DNA of 39,445 bases from Roseovarius sp. ZX-A-9 (lineage in GTDB: Bacteria; Pseudomonadota; Alphaproteobacteria; Rhodobacterales; Rhodobacteraceae), in the NCBI RefSeq assembly GCF_028369135.1, contig NZ_JAPWHW010000030.1:1-39445 (forward strand), given 5' to 3'. Positions 8,352 to 17,161 of this stretch are shown piece after piece. Every line of letters begins with the position of its first letter. The first letter of the stretch is position 1. The translations under genes and the position numbers were made by a program. Under the pieces are notes generated by a model. The model saw only the letters and a program-made list of their open reading frames with translations. It was not told where the DNA came from and ran no database searches.

Positions 8352-9439
8352 GTAGAGCTTCTCCCGGATTGCGGCCTCGACAGAAGATTATCACAGGCGT
8401 CGCGGTAGTCATCTTGAAACAAATCGGCCTCGGCCCACCTTTCGGCCGCACGCGCCGACATCTCTTGCCAGGACGCCGGATCGGCAATGATCGCAGCAAC
8501 CCGCTGTGCGGTCTCTTCCGGCGTGCTGACGTGGATACCGGTATGCCCATCGTGACAATAGGAGGGTATTTCACCCACGGGTGTCACGACCGGCACCAAC
8601 CCCATACCCATAGCTTCAATCACTGACATCGCCATCCCCTCGAACAGGCTGGTCTGCAGATAGAACCGGTAATCGCGCGCACGCGCCATCAGCGAGTCAT
8701 GTGGCAGCGCACCCGGAAAGCGCACCGCATTACCAAGCTCCAGCTCGGCCACCCGCGCTTGCAACCCGGCAAGTGATCCGCGATCCGGGCCGATAATGTC
8801 GAATCTTGCGTCTGGTAACAGCCTGTGGATGGCCGCGAACACATCGAGCGCCTGCCCAAGGTTCTTTTCGGACTGCAGGCGGCCCCAGTAGACAAAATTC
8901 GGAGCAATGTTGCGTCCTTGGTCGGTAGATGACAGGCCCGGCAAGGCAGGCGGGCGCTTTGTCAGAAATGAAAGCACCCTCGCCCGTTTGCGTGCCGCCG
9001 CGGGAACACGGGCTTCCAGCGTCGAGGTGGAATCCGCCCAAATCTCGTCCGCCAGAAGCATCGCCGCGCGGTTGAGCACCCGGTCGAACACGTGAACATC
9101 CACTGCCGAATGCAAGAACAGCACGGTTTTCGTCCGCGGACGAAGTGCCTTGAGCGCAATCAATGTCGGGCAACAGCGCCAAAGCGAGACAACCACCAGA
9201 TCTGCCCGGCTTTTCAACGCAAAGCGCAACAGTTTCCAATGTGCAACGGGATGATTGACGGATATGGTGGGCCCGTGCCAGTCCTCGGGGAACACCTCTA
9301 CAGCTGAATGCGTCACCAAATAGGCACGACGAAAACGAACAGCCCCTGCCCTGCCGTCCCACTCGGCCGGGATAGACCGCACAGCGGTTTCCACCCCCCC
9401 CACCGTGTCATAAGGGATCAGATGCAGGACTTTATGCAT
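8339..9439 (-). CDS. Glycosyltransferase, GT4-like (GT-B fold)
   Basis: 366 residues. The N-terminus has the Gly-rich opening of retaining GT-B enzymes (PYDTVGGVE), and the C-terminal half has the nucleotide-sugar E-x7-E motif in FEGMAMSVIEAMGMG followed by VPVVTPVGEIP. It should add one sugar to the growing repeat unit at the inner face of the membrane; the donor and acceptor cannot be read from sequence. I take ATG 9439, which overlaps the upstream stop by one base (TGATG); the codon just before it is TTG. Confidence 0.9.
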   Translation of the reverse strand: MHKVLHLIPYDTVGGVETAVRSIPAEWDGRAGAVRFRRAYLVTHSAVEVFPEDWHGPTISVNHPVAHWKLLRFALKSRADLVVVSLWRCCPTLIALKALRPRTKTVLFLHSAVDVHVFDRVLNRAAMLLADEIWADSTSTLEARVPAAARKRARVLSFLTKRPPALPGLSSTDQGRNIAPNFVYWGRLQSEKNLGQALDVFAAIHRLLPDARFDIIGPDRGSLAGLQARVAELELGNAVRFPGALPHDSLMARARDYRFYLQTSLFEGMAMSVIEAMGMGLVPVVTPVGEIPSYCHDGHTGIHVSTPEETAQRVAAIIADPASWQEMSARAAERWAEADLFQDDYRDACDNLLSRPQSGRSSTCVD

Positions 9440-10647
9440 CAATTACCGGCCTTTTCCCGGACAAGTTTCTCGGTCAGTTCTTCATAGGCGCGCGCCGTCA
9501 GTTTCGCATCATATTGCGTCAAGGCTCGCTTTCGAGCGGCAGCGCCTAGGCGGCGAGCCTCATCCGGATTGTCCAGCAAGTCGACAATTTCGGACCGAAG
9601 TGAACTCACATCGCGCGACGGGTAGAGCAATCCGACATCGGATGTGACCATATTTGTGACCCCCGATACGGCGCCCGCGATCACCGGCAGCCCCACCGCC
9701 ATGGCCTGCATGATCGAATTGCTCATGGTCTCGCCAAAACTGGAATGAACATAGATATCGAGACTGCGCAGCAAGTCGCGCACCCCTTCGGCGCTCAGGG
9801 TGCCATGAAAGGTGACCCGGTCCTGCAACCCACGTCGCGCCACCTCGGCCTCCAGCGCGGGCCGGGTGGTGCCGTCCCCCGCGATCTCGAGCCGGGCGTC
9901 GACCCAAGGGCGCTCAGCGCAAAGCCCATCGAAGGCAGCGATCAACGTCTGATGATCCTTGTTGGGTTGCAACCGCGCTACCATGCCCAAACGTATCTGC
10001 GGTCCGGCCAGAAGCCGGTCAGGCCATCCTGATGCCGGACTGAAGTAATCGATATCAAGACCGTTTCCGATGATGTGGACCTTGCCGGGCCGATGCAGCA
10101 GACGCAGCTTGGCTGCGGCCGTCTGCGCGGCATCCTCGGTCAAATGGACGATGGCGTCCACACTGGTATGGGCAACGGCAAGCGACCCCCAGTCCTTGAT
10201 CGACTTTGTGGATTGCGGCTCTGTCTCACGCACCAGCACCACCGCGCGTGAGCGGTTCCAGACCACCGACGGGATCGTCGCCAACCCGTGGACGAAAACC
10301 AGATCGGGATCTGTTTCGAAAATCGCCCGCCGCAAAGCCCGGTAAAACGCAACGTACCCCCGCCCGGGCTGCTTGGGCACATAGCGCCAGGCCATCTTGC
10401 GTTGGTCCAAACGCGAAACATAGTCAGGCAAAGGCGGCTCGACGCCGGTCAATAGGACTAAATGCTCAGCCTCCGCGAAAAAGCCGGCGTCCAGCATTCC
10501 GAACATGACGGCACCATGCCCGCCTAGCCCCGAGTAGAGGACATGGACCACACGATTGATCATAGCTTTATCTGTCATTGGCTTTGTCTCGTTCTGGTTT
10601 GGAGATAGGGATGCGATTTCGGACACTACGAAGCGCGCGCCGCTCAT
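9439..10647 (-). CDS. Glycosyltransferase, GT4 family
   Basis: A GT-B glycosyltransferase of up to 402 residues, with an N-terminal VLYSGLGGHG loop and a C-terminal domain reading RLQPNKDHQTLI and then GETMSNSIMQAMAVGLPVI. The usual E-x7-E motif is E-x7-Q here, a tolerated variant in some GT4 members. The start is uncertain. ATG 10647 overlaps the upstream stop as ATGA, which favours coupling, but the first 23 residues are not family-like, and ATG 10578 (MTDKAMINRVVH) gives a conventional N-terminus. Neither has a strong RBS. The preceding gene encodes a sulfotransferase-like protein. Confidence 0.88.
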   Translation of the reverse strand: MSGARFVVSEIASLSPNQNETKPMTDKAMINRVVHVLYSGLGGHGAVMFGMLDAGFFAEAEHLVLLTGVEPPLPDYVSRLDQRKMAWRYVPKQPGRGYVAFYRALRRAIFETDPDLVFVHGLATIPSVVWNRSRAVVLVRETEPQSTKSIKDWGSLAVAHTSVDAIVHLTEDAAQTAAAKLRLLHRPGKVHIIGNGLDIDYFSPASGWPDRLLAGPQIRLGMVARLQPNKDHQTLIAAFDGLCAERPWVDARLEIAGDGTTRPALEAEVARRGLQDRVTFHGTLSAEGVRDLLRSLDIYVHSSFGETMSNSIMQAMAVGLPVIAGAVSGVTNMVTSDVGLLYPSRDVSSLRSEIVDLLDNPDEARRLGAAARKRALTQYDAKLTARAYEELTEKLVREKAGN

Positions 10648-11231
10648 TTCTGATGGGACTTGCGCGGGCGGCGCGGGGGAAACTCGCGCACGAAACGGTC
10701 GTCATCGATTCCGAAAAAAGCAGATACCTCTTCCAGTCGATTCCATATGTCGTCATAGGCCAGCAGCATGACATTGTCAGACCAGTAGGCGTGGAATGCT
10801 TCGATCTGTTTCCGGACGGCTCTTTCAAACAGCTTCTGGCGTAGGCGCCCCCAAGTGAACTGACACGCGAGACAGCCCAACTCTCCGGCGTGCTTATGCA
10901 CAAACTTCCGACGCTTGATCGACCGGAAGACTGCAGCCGGTTCATCATATACGTAAAGGATCCGTTTATTCTCGACCCATCCCTCGGGCAGGTGCGGCAG
11001 GTGCTTGAGATTATCCCTGTCGAAAAAGTCGTTTATCTGCACATATCGCGACAGATGCTTCATCAGAATTGTCGTGCCCGCGCCACCTGTCGAAATAACC
11101 AGATTACGCGGGATATCGTTTCCGGAAAAAAGCCGATCAAGCAGGATGCCGCGGATAATGGCGACCGCACCGTGCCGGAGCGGGCGCAAGGGGGCCTTTA
11201 CAACTGCAATAATTCTGGGCGCTATTTCCAT
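10644..11231 (-). CDS. Sulfotransferase-like P-loop protein
   Basis: About 195 residues. STGGAGTT (47-54) resembles the 5'-phosphosulfate-binding loop of PAPS-dependent sulfotransferases, and ILYVYDEPAAVFRSIKRR resembles the region where a conserved arginine/serine pair contacts the 3'-phosphate. The length is short for the family and similarity is weak outside these motifs, so a nucleotide-binding enzyme of another kind is possible. The frame is open back to 11348, but that would run into the preceding gene; ATG 11231 leaves a 44-nt gap and has GAAGA upstream. The second sulfotransferase at 19863 supports a sulfated product. Confidence 0.6.
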   Translation of the reverse strand: MEIAPRIIAVVKAPLRPLRHGAVAIIRGILLDRLFSGNDIPRNLVISTGGAGTTILMKHLSRYVQINDFFDRDNLKHLPHLPEGWVENKRILYVYDEPAAVFRSIKRRKFVHKHAGELGCLACQFTWGRLRQKLFERAVRKQIEAFHAYWSDNVMLLAYDDIWNRLEEVSAFFGIDDDRFVREFPPRRPRKSHQK

Positions 11232-11275
11232 ACAGTCTTCAATCGTTCCAAATTTGTGCAAGAATACGGGGGCTA

Positions 11276-11998
11276 TCAGAGCCGCCGCTTGGCAGTCAAT
11301 GCAAGCCTGAGCGACAGACCAAGCGGCCAGACTAAGGCTCTGGGCCAAGCGCTCGCTCTGGCCTGGTCAAAGTCTACAAAACGGGCAGAATTAGCCAGCA
11401 TGAACTGACCAAGTTTATCGATTTCTTCCATACGCATATTATTCAGGTGCAGGCACATCGTATAAATGCCGATGCCGAAATTGACCGGGCGCTCGAACAG
11501 TTGCGGCACAAACTTGAGGCCGTTCTCACGCCAGGGAAACAACCCGTAGCCATCGGTCAGAGTGGTAAATCCCAGCGACGCCAACGCCTTCAGCGTCGCC
11601 TTGTCGTAGCTATGGAACGGCGCCATGAAAATATCAGTGCCGAGCCCTTCGCCTGCAAGTATTTTCTGCCCTGCGGCCAGATCGTTACGCTGGGCATCAA
11701 GGGGCCGCCCTGCAAATTCGCTGCGCGGCGTAATGCCCAGCAAACCTCGGTCATCGGTGTGGATCCGGTGCTGATACCCGTGTTGCGAGATACCCCAACC
11801 CCGCGTGCGCAGGGTTCGCATCGTCTCCCAGAAGGTCGGATCGGGCGCGTCGATCTGCAGATCGGGATCGTGGTTGTCAGGCACAACACCCAAAAGCGGC
11901 CGCACTGCCGCCGCCTCGAAATGTTCCCGGGCGCTGGCAAATTTCGCATGGTCCATCGTCGGGCAGATATCATCCAACCTGATCACAAATCGCGCCAT
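11276..11998 (-). CDS. DUF2334-like / polysaccharide deacetylase-fold protein
   Basis: About 240 residues. The opening FVIRLDDICPTMD carries the double aspartate seen at the start of deacetylase-fold (NodB-like) proteins, and WGISQHGYQH supplies the H-x3-H metal-binding pattern. This fits the DUF2334 branch of the NodB superfamily, predicted metal-dependent deacetylases. ATG 11998 is chosen because AAAGGA lies upstream and MARFVIRLDD is the natural N-terminus; the longer frame intrudes into the previous gene. It starts 13 nt after the ATP-grasp/phosphatase stop. It probably removes an N-acetyl group from a sugar in the same glycan. Confidence 0.75.
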   Translation of the reverse strand: MARFVIRLDDICPTMDHAKFASAREHFEAAAVRPLLGVVPDNHDPDLQIDAPDPTFWETMRTLRTRGWGISQHGYQHRIHTDDRGLLGITPRSEFAGRPLDAQRNDLAAGQKILAGEGLGTDIFMAPFHSYDKATLKALASLGFTTLTDGYGLFPWRENGLKFVPQLFERPVNFGIGIYTMCLHLNNMRMEEIDKLGQFMLANSARFVDFDQARASAWPRALVWPLGLSLRLALTAKRRL

Positions 11999-12011
11999 CA
12001 CATTGATCCTT

Positions 12012-13703
12012 TCAGCCGATCTGATCCTGCAAGGTTGCAGCAATGTGCCCGAAACAATCCGAATAGGCAGCCTCTGTTGCGCCGTGCGGATCACGTAACT
12101 CGCCTGATTTTTCTTTTCCGAGATCATCGAACAGGACAATCCGCGAGCGAAGGTCGGGACGAGTCATCAGCACATCAGCCTTGGTACGGAAGTCAAACAC
12201 AACGATAAGCGCCCCCTCGGACAGAAAATCCTCGTACCCGTGCAAGTTGCGTGACCGGTGTTGTGTCGCATCACAGCCGCGATCTTTAAGGAAACGGGCG
12301 GCAGCGGGGCTGATCCCCCGTCCTTGAAGCGGCAGAACCCCGGCAGAGCGCACGTTACTGAAACCGGCCTGCCGAAACAGGATTTCCGCCACAGCGCTGC
12401 GGTTGATATTCCCCTGACACAGGAACAGGATCGGTTCCTGACGGTCGAGGCGGCGAAAGCGATGGCGGTGGCCAAGACGCGCCGTGGTTATCCGCAGCGC
12501 CAACATGCCACGGCGCCGTAGTCTGTGCAGAACCGGGTTGAACTGGCACAAGGCCGGTAACAGATCGTCTCTCTGCTCGATGTCCAGGTGCTCTCGTCCA
12601 ATCGCGGCGCGTGGCAGCGCCCCGAGCCAGTCAATCAGCGGCGACGAGCGCGAAAGCCACCGGCGGCGTTGCCCGATAACCCAACGCAGATCGTTTTTCA
12701 GATTGCGCACGCGCACGGGGCGGTCGCTGCGGACCAAGGTTTCCGGCAGCGACAAACCAAGGGCCTGAGCCACCGCAAGCGCCGGAAAATCCACCCCGGC
12801 GCGAATTGCCGTTTCGATCGAACCCCAGGGGCGGCAGTTCATTTCCATGATCGCCAGTTGCCCGGCATTGTCTTTCAACTCGACCATCATCAGGCCCGAC
12901 CAGTTCAGACTGGCCGCGATGTCGCGTGCCGCCTGCAAGACCGGCTCGGACACTGGCATATTACACCGAAAACTGCTGCCGCCGCCGTCGGGGGGTTCGT
13001 GCAGGCGGCGGTTCATGCTGACCGCCACAAGACGCCCGTTGTCGGCCAGAAAGTTCACCCCAACGCCGTGTCCTTGAACCGGCTGCTGGACGAGGACCGC
13101 CAGCCGCGGCAGATCTTCGGCCAGTTTTCGTTCAAGCTGTGCGCGCGTGGTGCATTTCTTCACTTCGAAAGAGTTTGCGAACCCGTCGGTCAGCAGGCAA
13201 CTACGGACAGGCTTGGCAAAAACCGGCGCCTCTTCCAGAAGCGCGAATGCGGGCGCGGGATCATCGCCGAACGTCAGCAAAACACCATCTGGCGCATATA
13301 GGCCAACCTGACGCGCCAGATCCGACGCCTGCGATTTGTCCGCCGCTCGGCCAAAGGCTTCGGGATCGGGACCGACAATTGCAGCGCGCGAAGCCAGCGC
13401 CGCATAGTCTGCATAAACCAGTTCGCAGGCCATGTCGGTGATCGGAAAAATCGCATCGTAGCGATTTTTGTCCAGAAGATCCGACAGGCGGTCGAGAACC
13501 CCGGCCGAGTCGGTAACAGGTGATCCGAAGTAAAATCGCCTGCGGCAGTACCGCGACAATTCTGCTGGCTGGCGGACTGGGTCAAGCGCGAGAATCTCTA
13601 CAACCGCGCCTTTCCGCCCCAGCGACCGGCAGGTCGATAACGCGGCGCGCTCGTTGCTTCCCAAAAGCAGGACCCGCTTGCCAGAAAGGTTGTTGTCAGA
13701 CAT
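12012..13703 (-). CDS. ATP-grasp ligase fused to LMW protein-tyrosine-phosphatase domain
   Basis: 563 residues in two parts. Residues about 1-400 are an ATP-grasp ligase of the carbamoyl-phosphate-synthase-like type: VLLLGSNERAAL at the start, VFAKPV, and the metal/ATP-binding segment MVELKDNAGQLAIMEMNCRPWGS. About 424-563 form a low-molecular-weight PTP domain with the signature loop FLCQGNINRSAVAE (Cys429 and Arg435 of the C-x5-R-S motif) and the general-acid loop RDPHG (Asp538). ATP-grasp enzymes in glycan loci typically attach an amino acid or acid through an acyl-phosphate; LMW-PTPs in EPS loci usually act on Wzc-type tyrosine kinases. The fusion on one chain is unusual. ATG 13703 overlaps the upstream stop by one base. 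Confidence 0.9.
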   Translation of the reverse strand: MSDNNLSGKRVLLLGSNERAALSTCRSLGRKGAVVEILALDPVRQPAELSRYCRRRFYFGSPVTDSAGVLDRLSDLLDKNRYDAIFPITDMACELVYADYAALASRAAIVGPDPEAFGRAADKSQASDLARQVGLYAPDGVLLTFGDDPAPAFALLEEAPVFAKPVRSCLLTDGFANSFEVKKCTTRAQLERKLAEDLPRLAVLVQQPVQGHGVGVNFLADNGRLVAVSMNRRLHEPPDGGGSSFRCNMPVSEPVLQAARDIAASLNWSGLMMVELKDNAGQLAIMEMNCRPWGSIETAIRAGVDFPALAVAQALGLSLPETLVRSDRPVRVRNLKNDLRWVIGQRRRWLSRSSPLIDWLGALPRAAIGREHLDIEQRDDLLPALCQFNPVLHRLRRRGMLALRITTARLGHRHRFRRLDRQEPILFLCQGNINRSAVAEILFRQAGFSNVRSAGVLPLQGRGISPAAARFLKDRGCDATQHRSRNLHGYEDFLSEGALIVVFDFRTKADVLMTRPDLRSRIVLFDDLGKEKSGELRDPHGATEAAYSDCFGHIAATLQDQIG

Positions 13704-14281
13704 CAAACAGACTCATCAGTCGGTCGTTCCTCTTGGGATCTTTCCCCGATCAATCGTGCGGGCACACCGGCCAGGATCGAATTGTCGGGAAAGCTTCGAT
13801 TGACCACCGCATTCGCGCCGATCCGCACACCATTGCCCAAATGGATTCCTCCGAACAGCTTTGCGCCCGGTCCAATGTAAACATCGTCGCCGAGGCACGG
13901 GGCCTTGCCGTCTTTCAAGCCCAAGTTGACGCAAACATTGATATGCGCCCGTGCGCCGATGCGCGCCTCCGCGCTGATCACGATGGTGCCCCAATGGTTC
14001 AAGCGCAACCCGGGTCCGCAGGTATTGGGCGGGATGGTGAAGCCTAGGTAAATCGACAGAAGGCGGAAATAGACTGTCAGGATCACCCGCTCGACTTTAC
14101 CGATTGGACCCTGCCGACAGTTCTTGACGTATTCGACCCGCCTCAGCACACGCAGAAAATGGATCGTCGGATGTTGCAGCCCCATCCAGAAGCGCCAACG
14201 GCCCAGTTTGGCCGCCTCTAGATCGGCTTTCCGCCAAGCACGCAGGTCATTCTTCGAGCGGATGGTGGGCGAAAGCTGCAT
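13703..14281 (-). CDS. Left-handed beta-helix acyltransferase (serine acetyltransferase-like)
   Basis: 192 residues. After a helical N-terminal half, the C-terminal half shows hexapeptide-repeat periodicity (ISAEARIGARAHINV, LGDDVYIGPGAKLFG, LGNGVRIGANAVV) and ends with the typical AGVPARLIG. These trimeric enzymes transfer acetyl or other acyl groups from CoA to sugars or serine. The likely role here is O- or N-acetylation of a repeat-unit sugar. ATG 14281 overlaps the formyltransferase stop by one base; the longer frame has no support. Confidence 0.85.
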   Translation of the reverse strand: MQLSPTIRSKNDLRAWRKADLEAAKLGRWRFWMGLQHPTIHFLRVLRRVEYVKNCRQGPIGKVERVILTVYFRLLSIYLGFTIPPNTCGPGLRLNHWGTIVISAEARIGARAHINVCVNLGLKDGKAPCLGDDVYIGPGAKLFGGIHLGNGVRIGANAVVNRSFPDNSILAGVPARLIGERSQEERPTDESV

Positions 14282-15048
14282 CACCGCACCCCACGCCACA
14301 GCCCGGTCAGATATTGCGCAATCGTCGGATGATACCATTGCCGCCCCTGTCCGCTTGTCGGCACAGCTTCGGGCAACCCCAGCCCCCGACCAAGGTCGTT
14401 CAGAACACGGACCAGAGCGGGCAGCGCGGTGGCTAGCTGGATCAGCGGATAAGTCACGAAACTGTCCTGCGGTTCTGGGGTTGGCCGGATATGTTCTAGC
14501 ACTGCGCCGGTATCAACACCAGCATCGACAACATGCAGCGTCGCCCCAAAATCCTGTGGCTGACCCGACCATAGCGCCCAATAGCCGCCATGCACGCCGC
14601 GAAATTCCGGAGTGATCCCCGCGTGGATGTTAAGCACCGGCGCATCTGCAGCCCGCAGCGCTTCGGATTTGACGATGCGCGTGCCGCTGAGGACCACCGC
14701 ATCCGGGGCAAGTCGCCGCAAGATTTCACGGGTTTCGTCAGAATTGACGGAGTTAATCGATGTCACGCGGGACTCCGGCAAGGGGTCGGCGCGCAGACTG
14801 TGGATCTTTCGGAGAGAAGCCAGACGCTTATCTGCCCTGCGCCGCAGAACCGGCAAAACAAGCGCCATGAACAGCACCTGACCGACAACCGCACGCCAAC
14901 CCAGCCGACGTGCCCGCCCGCGCAACAATGCAGTGCGAGATTGCGCGGGCTCGATCAGCACTGCAATTGGCTGAAGGCCCGAATCGTCCAGATAATTGAC
15001 CAGAATATCGGTCGGCGTGCCGCTGGTGGCCAGAATGACCAGTTTCAC
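14281..15048 (-). CDS. Formyltransferase-family enzyme (probable sugar N-formyltransferase)
   Basis: 255 residues. The core resembles methionyl-tRNA formyltransferase and sugar N-formyltransferases: VLNIHAGITPEFRGVHG supplies Asn140 and His142, and VDAGVDTGAVL supplies Asp179, together the catalytic N-H-D triad. It is shorter than tRNA formyltransferase and lacks that enzyme's C-terminal tRNA-binding domain, which favours a small-molecule acceptor such as an amino sugar, with 10-formyl-tetrahydrofolate as donor. The GTG start (15048) overlaps the upstream stop as GTGA. A 4-amino sugar acceptor would fit the Pse-type chemistry, but that is inference. Confidence 0.85.
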   Translation of the reverse strand: MKLVILATSGTPTDILVNYLDDSGLQPIAVLIEPAQSRTALLRGRARRLGWRAVVGQVLFMALVLPVLRRRADKRLASLRKIHSLRADPLPESRVTSINSVNSDETREILRRLAPDAVVLSGTRIVKSEALRAADAPVLNIHAGITPEFRGVHGGYWALWSGQPQDFGATLHVVDAGVDTGAVLEHIRPTPEPQDSFVTYPLIQLATALPALVRVLNDLGRGLGLPEAVPTSGQGRQWYHPTIAQYLTGLWRGVR

Positions 15049-16013
15049 GTTTGCCCCCCGCTACTCGCCATGGTGCGTGACGCCATGCCGTATTCATCCC
15101 GCAAGCGTACAAAATGCGCAATGATCCGGTCCAGACCAGCCAGATTGGCCTCGGTGTTTACGCCGAAATTATGCGGATGCCACCACAAGTGGAATCCCGC
15201 GCCAGTTCGGGCCGCGCGCGTCATTGCACGTTTGATCACCGACAGGTGGCGGGGATGAAACGTCGCCAGACGCCCGGCGCAAGGCCGCAAGAAATGGCTG
15301 GCCGGCACGTTATCGCCCCCGGGCTGGTAGAGATGTGGCCCAAGCACCCCGGTGTGGGCATCGACCAACCGCACAAGGCGGCGCGGCAAGGTTTGCCCGG
15401 CACCTGCTACCGGCCGATAAGCCCATGCGCCCGGATTGCCCCGGTAGCGTTGGATACCCCGTTGCCGAATAGACTCCAGATGCGGATCAGCATACTGGTT
15501 GCGCGGAAATACGATCGACCGCAGTGTGAGGCCGCGCCTGGCCGCCATCTGACAAGCCGCGTCAATATCCGCGTCAAAGCTCTCGATGCTGGCGCCTTCT
15601 TCGAGGCAGTAGAAATGCGACATGGTGTGTGTCGCGATTTCCTGCCCGGGACAGGCGGCGATCCGTTCGACCAGCGACGCCGCGAAATAATAGGGATCGC
15701 TGGCCTCGTCCCGCCCGATTTCATCCAGGTAACGATAGTTCGACAAACCCGCGTTCACATAGCGCGGGCGCAGTTCTTCGGGCGGAAGAGCATCAAGCAA
15801 CTCGTCGCGCGAGCCACAGAACGCCGCCCCGACCGTTGCCCAGGTGGCCTCGATGCCGTGCCGCTCGAACCGCCCAAGCATCGCCGGCAGCGCGGCCCGC
15901 CCGCCCAGAATATTCGCGCCATAACTGTTCCGTGAGGCATGGTCGCGGACGCCCCAAAGCAGCTCGAAATCAAGCGAAAGAACGAACTCGCCTGCGTTCA
16001 TAGGGACTGTCAT
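15045..16013 (-). CDS. Polysaccharide deacetylase (NodB-homology)
   Basis: 322 residues. LSLDFELLWG near the N-terminus carries the catalytic/metal Asp of the NodB domain in the D-F-E variant, and IATHTMSHFYC gives the H-x3-H zinc ligands. A C-terminal segment around HLWWHPHNFG resembles the last conserved His motif. It should hydrolyse N- or O-acetyl groups from sugars. No signal peptide is seen, so it probably acts on a cytoplasmic intermediate. ATG 16013 overlaps the upstream GT stop as ATGA; ATG 16001 is an alternative. Confidence 0.88.
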   Translation of the reverse strand: MTVPMNAGEFVLSLDFELLWGVRDHASRNSYGANILGGRAALPAMLGRFERHGIEATWATVGAAFCGSRDELLDALPPEELRPRYVNAGLSNYRYLDEIGRDEASDPYYFAASLVERIAACPGQEIATHTMSHFYCLEEGASIESFDADIDAACQMAARRGLTLRSIVFPRNQYADPHLESIRQRGIQRYRGNPGAWAYRPVAGAGQTLPRRLVRLVDAHTGVLGPHLYQPGGDNVPASHFLRPCAGRLATFHPRHLSVIKRAMTRAARTGAGFHLWWHPHNFGVNTEANLAGLDRIIAHFVRLRDEYGMASRTMASSGGQT

Positions 16014-17161
16014 TCCTCTTCCAACGCAAGGACCTCGCACCATTTGGTCATTATCGAATTGGGCGCATAGCGTTCCGCCACATGCGGCGCCTCGCGCGCC
16101 AAGCGTTCGCGAAGCGCCGGATCATCCATGACCCTTGACAGGGTACAAGCCAGTGCCTCAGGTGTCAGCTCACGGACCAAGAGACCGTCTATGCCGTCGC
16201 GAATGATTTCCTCAGGTCCAGTGTCACAAGCGTAGGCAACGCAGGCTTTGCCAGCAGCCATTGCTTCGATTAATGAATTGGGGAATCCTTCGAAACGCGA
16301 ACTCAGAACAAAAATATCCGCCGCCTCGTACCAAGACTGAATGTTCCCGACAAACCCTGGGAGGACAATGCGATCGCGTATTCCAGCACTCTCAGCCGAC
16401 TGTAGAATACCTTCGGTGGTGAGGTGTCTTTCCGAGTTACCTGCTCGAAATGGAAGGATAACTAAATCCCACTCCTTATGGTCGTTCGCTACGATGGAAA
16501 ACGCGTCGACAAGTAGGTCTAATCCTTTCTGAAAGGGCTTGGAGCCGACCGCCAGTAAAATTTTTCGCTCCGGCTGCAAATAACTGGACGGATCAATAAC
16601 CGGATCCGCTACCACAAGCGGCCACTGAACCGCATTCGGGATCACAAACACTTCAGAAGACCGGACTTCCTTTCTAAGCCACTGAGCTATCTTGTCCGTT
16701 TGCACAACTTGGGCGGCACTAAACCGGTAAACGAGGCGCCTTAATCTTTCCCACACTTTCCCTGGTGAGCGGTGCCATGGAGCGTTCCGCTCCGACACCA
16801 CCACTCTGACACCCAAACCGAAACACGAAACAGTTGCAAGGACCGACTCATGCGGCATGAATGCGATCACGTGACTAGCGCGGGATTGCTTTATGTAACG
16901 CCGCAACATAGTAATTCTATCTAAATTCCGAAGAAGCTTATGAAACAGAGAACTTCCTTTTCTCGAGACATTTATTCTATCTCGTTGCACCGCGTCCGGT
17001 ACGCGATAGAAGTCATTGATAGGATCAGAATAAGTGACTACAGCCACTTCACAACCTAACTTATCCAACTCATCGGCCAGCCACACGGCAACACGCTCCG
17101 CACCACCTGCTCGGAGCGAACCTATTATTATGCATACTTTCGCCTTAGCGCCATCACTCAT
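16010..17161 (-). CDS. Glycosyltransferase, GT4 family
   Basis: 383 residues. It opens with KVCIIIGSLRAGGAERV, the typical acceptor-side glycine loop of GT4 enzymes, and the C-terminal domain has FEGFPNSLIEAMAAGKA with the E-x7-E nucleotide-sugar motif. ATG 17161 is supported by GGAGAAG about 7 nt upstream and overlaps the previous stop by 8 nt. Its N-terminal half is more AT-rich than the deacetylase gene downstream, so the boundary of an exchanged cassette may fall inside or near this gene. The substrate is unknown. Confidence 0.92.
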   Translation of the reverse strand: MSDGAKAKVCIIIGSLRAGGAERVAVWLADELDKLGCEVAVVTYSDPINDFYRVPDAVQRDRINVSRKGSSLFHKLLRNLDRITMLRRYIKQSRASHVIAFMPHESVLATVSCFGLGVRVVVSERNAPWHRSPGKVWERLRRLVYRFSAAQVVQTDKIAQWLRKEVRSSEVFVIPNAVQWPLVVADPVIDPSSYLQPERKILLAVGSKPFQKGLDLLVDAFSIVANDHKEWDLVILPFRAGNSERHLTTEGILQSAESAGIRDRIVLPGFVGNIQSWYEAADIFVLSSRFEGFPNSLIEAMAAGKACVAYACDTGPEEIIRDGIDGLLVRELTPEALACTLSRVMDDPALRERLAREAPHVAERYAPNSIMTKWCEVLALEEE

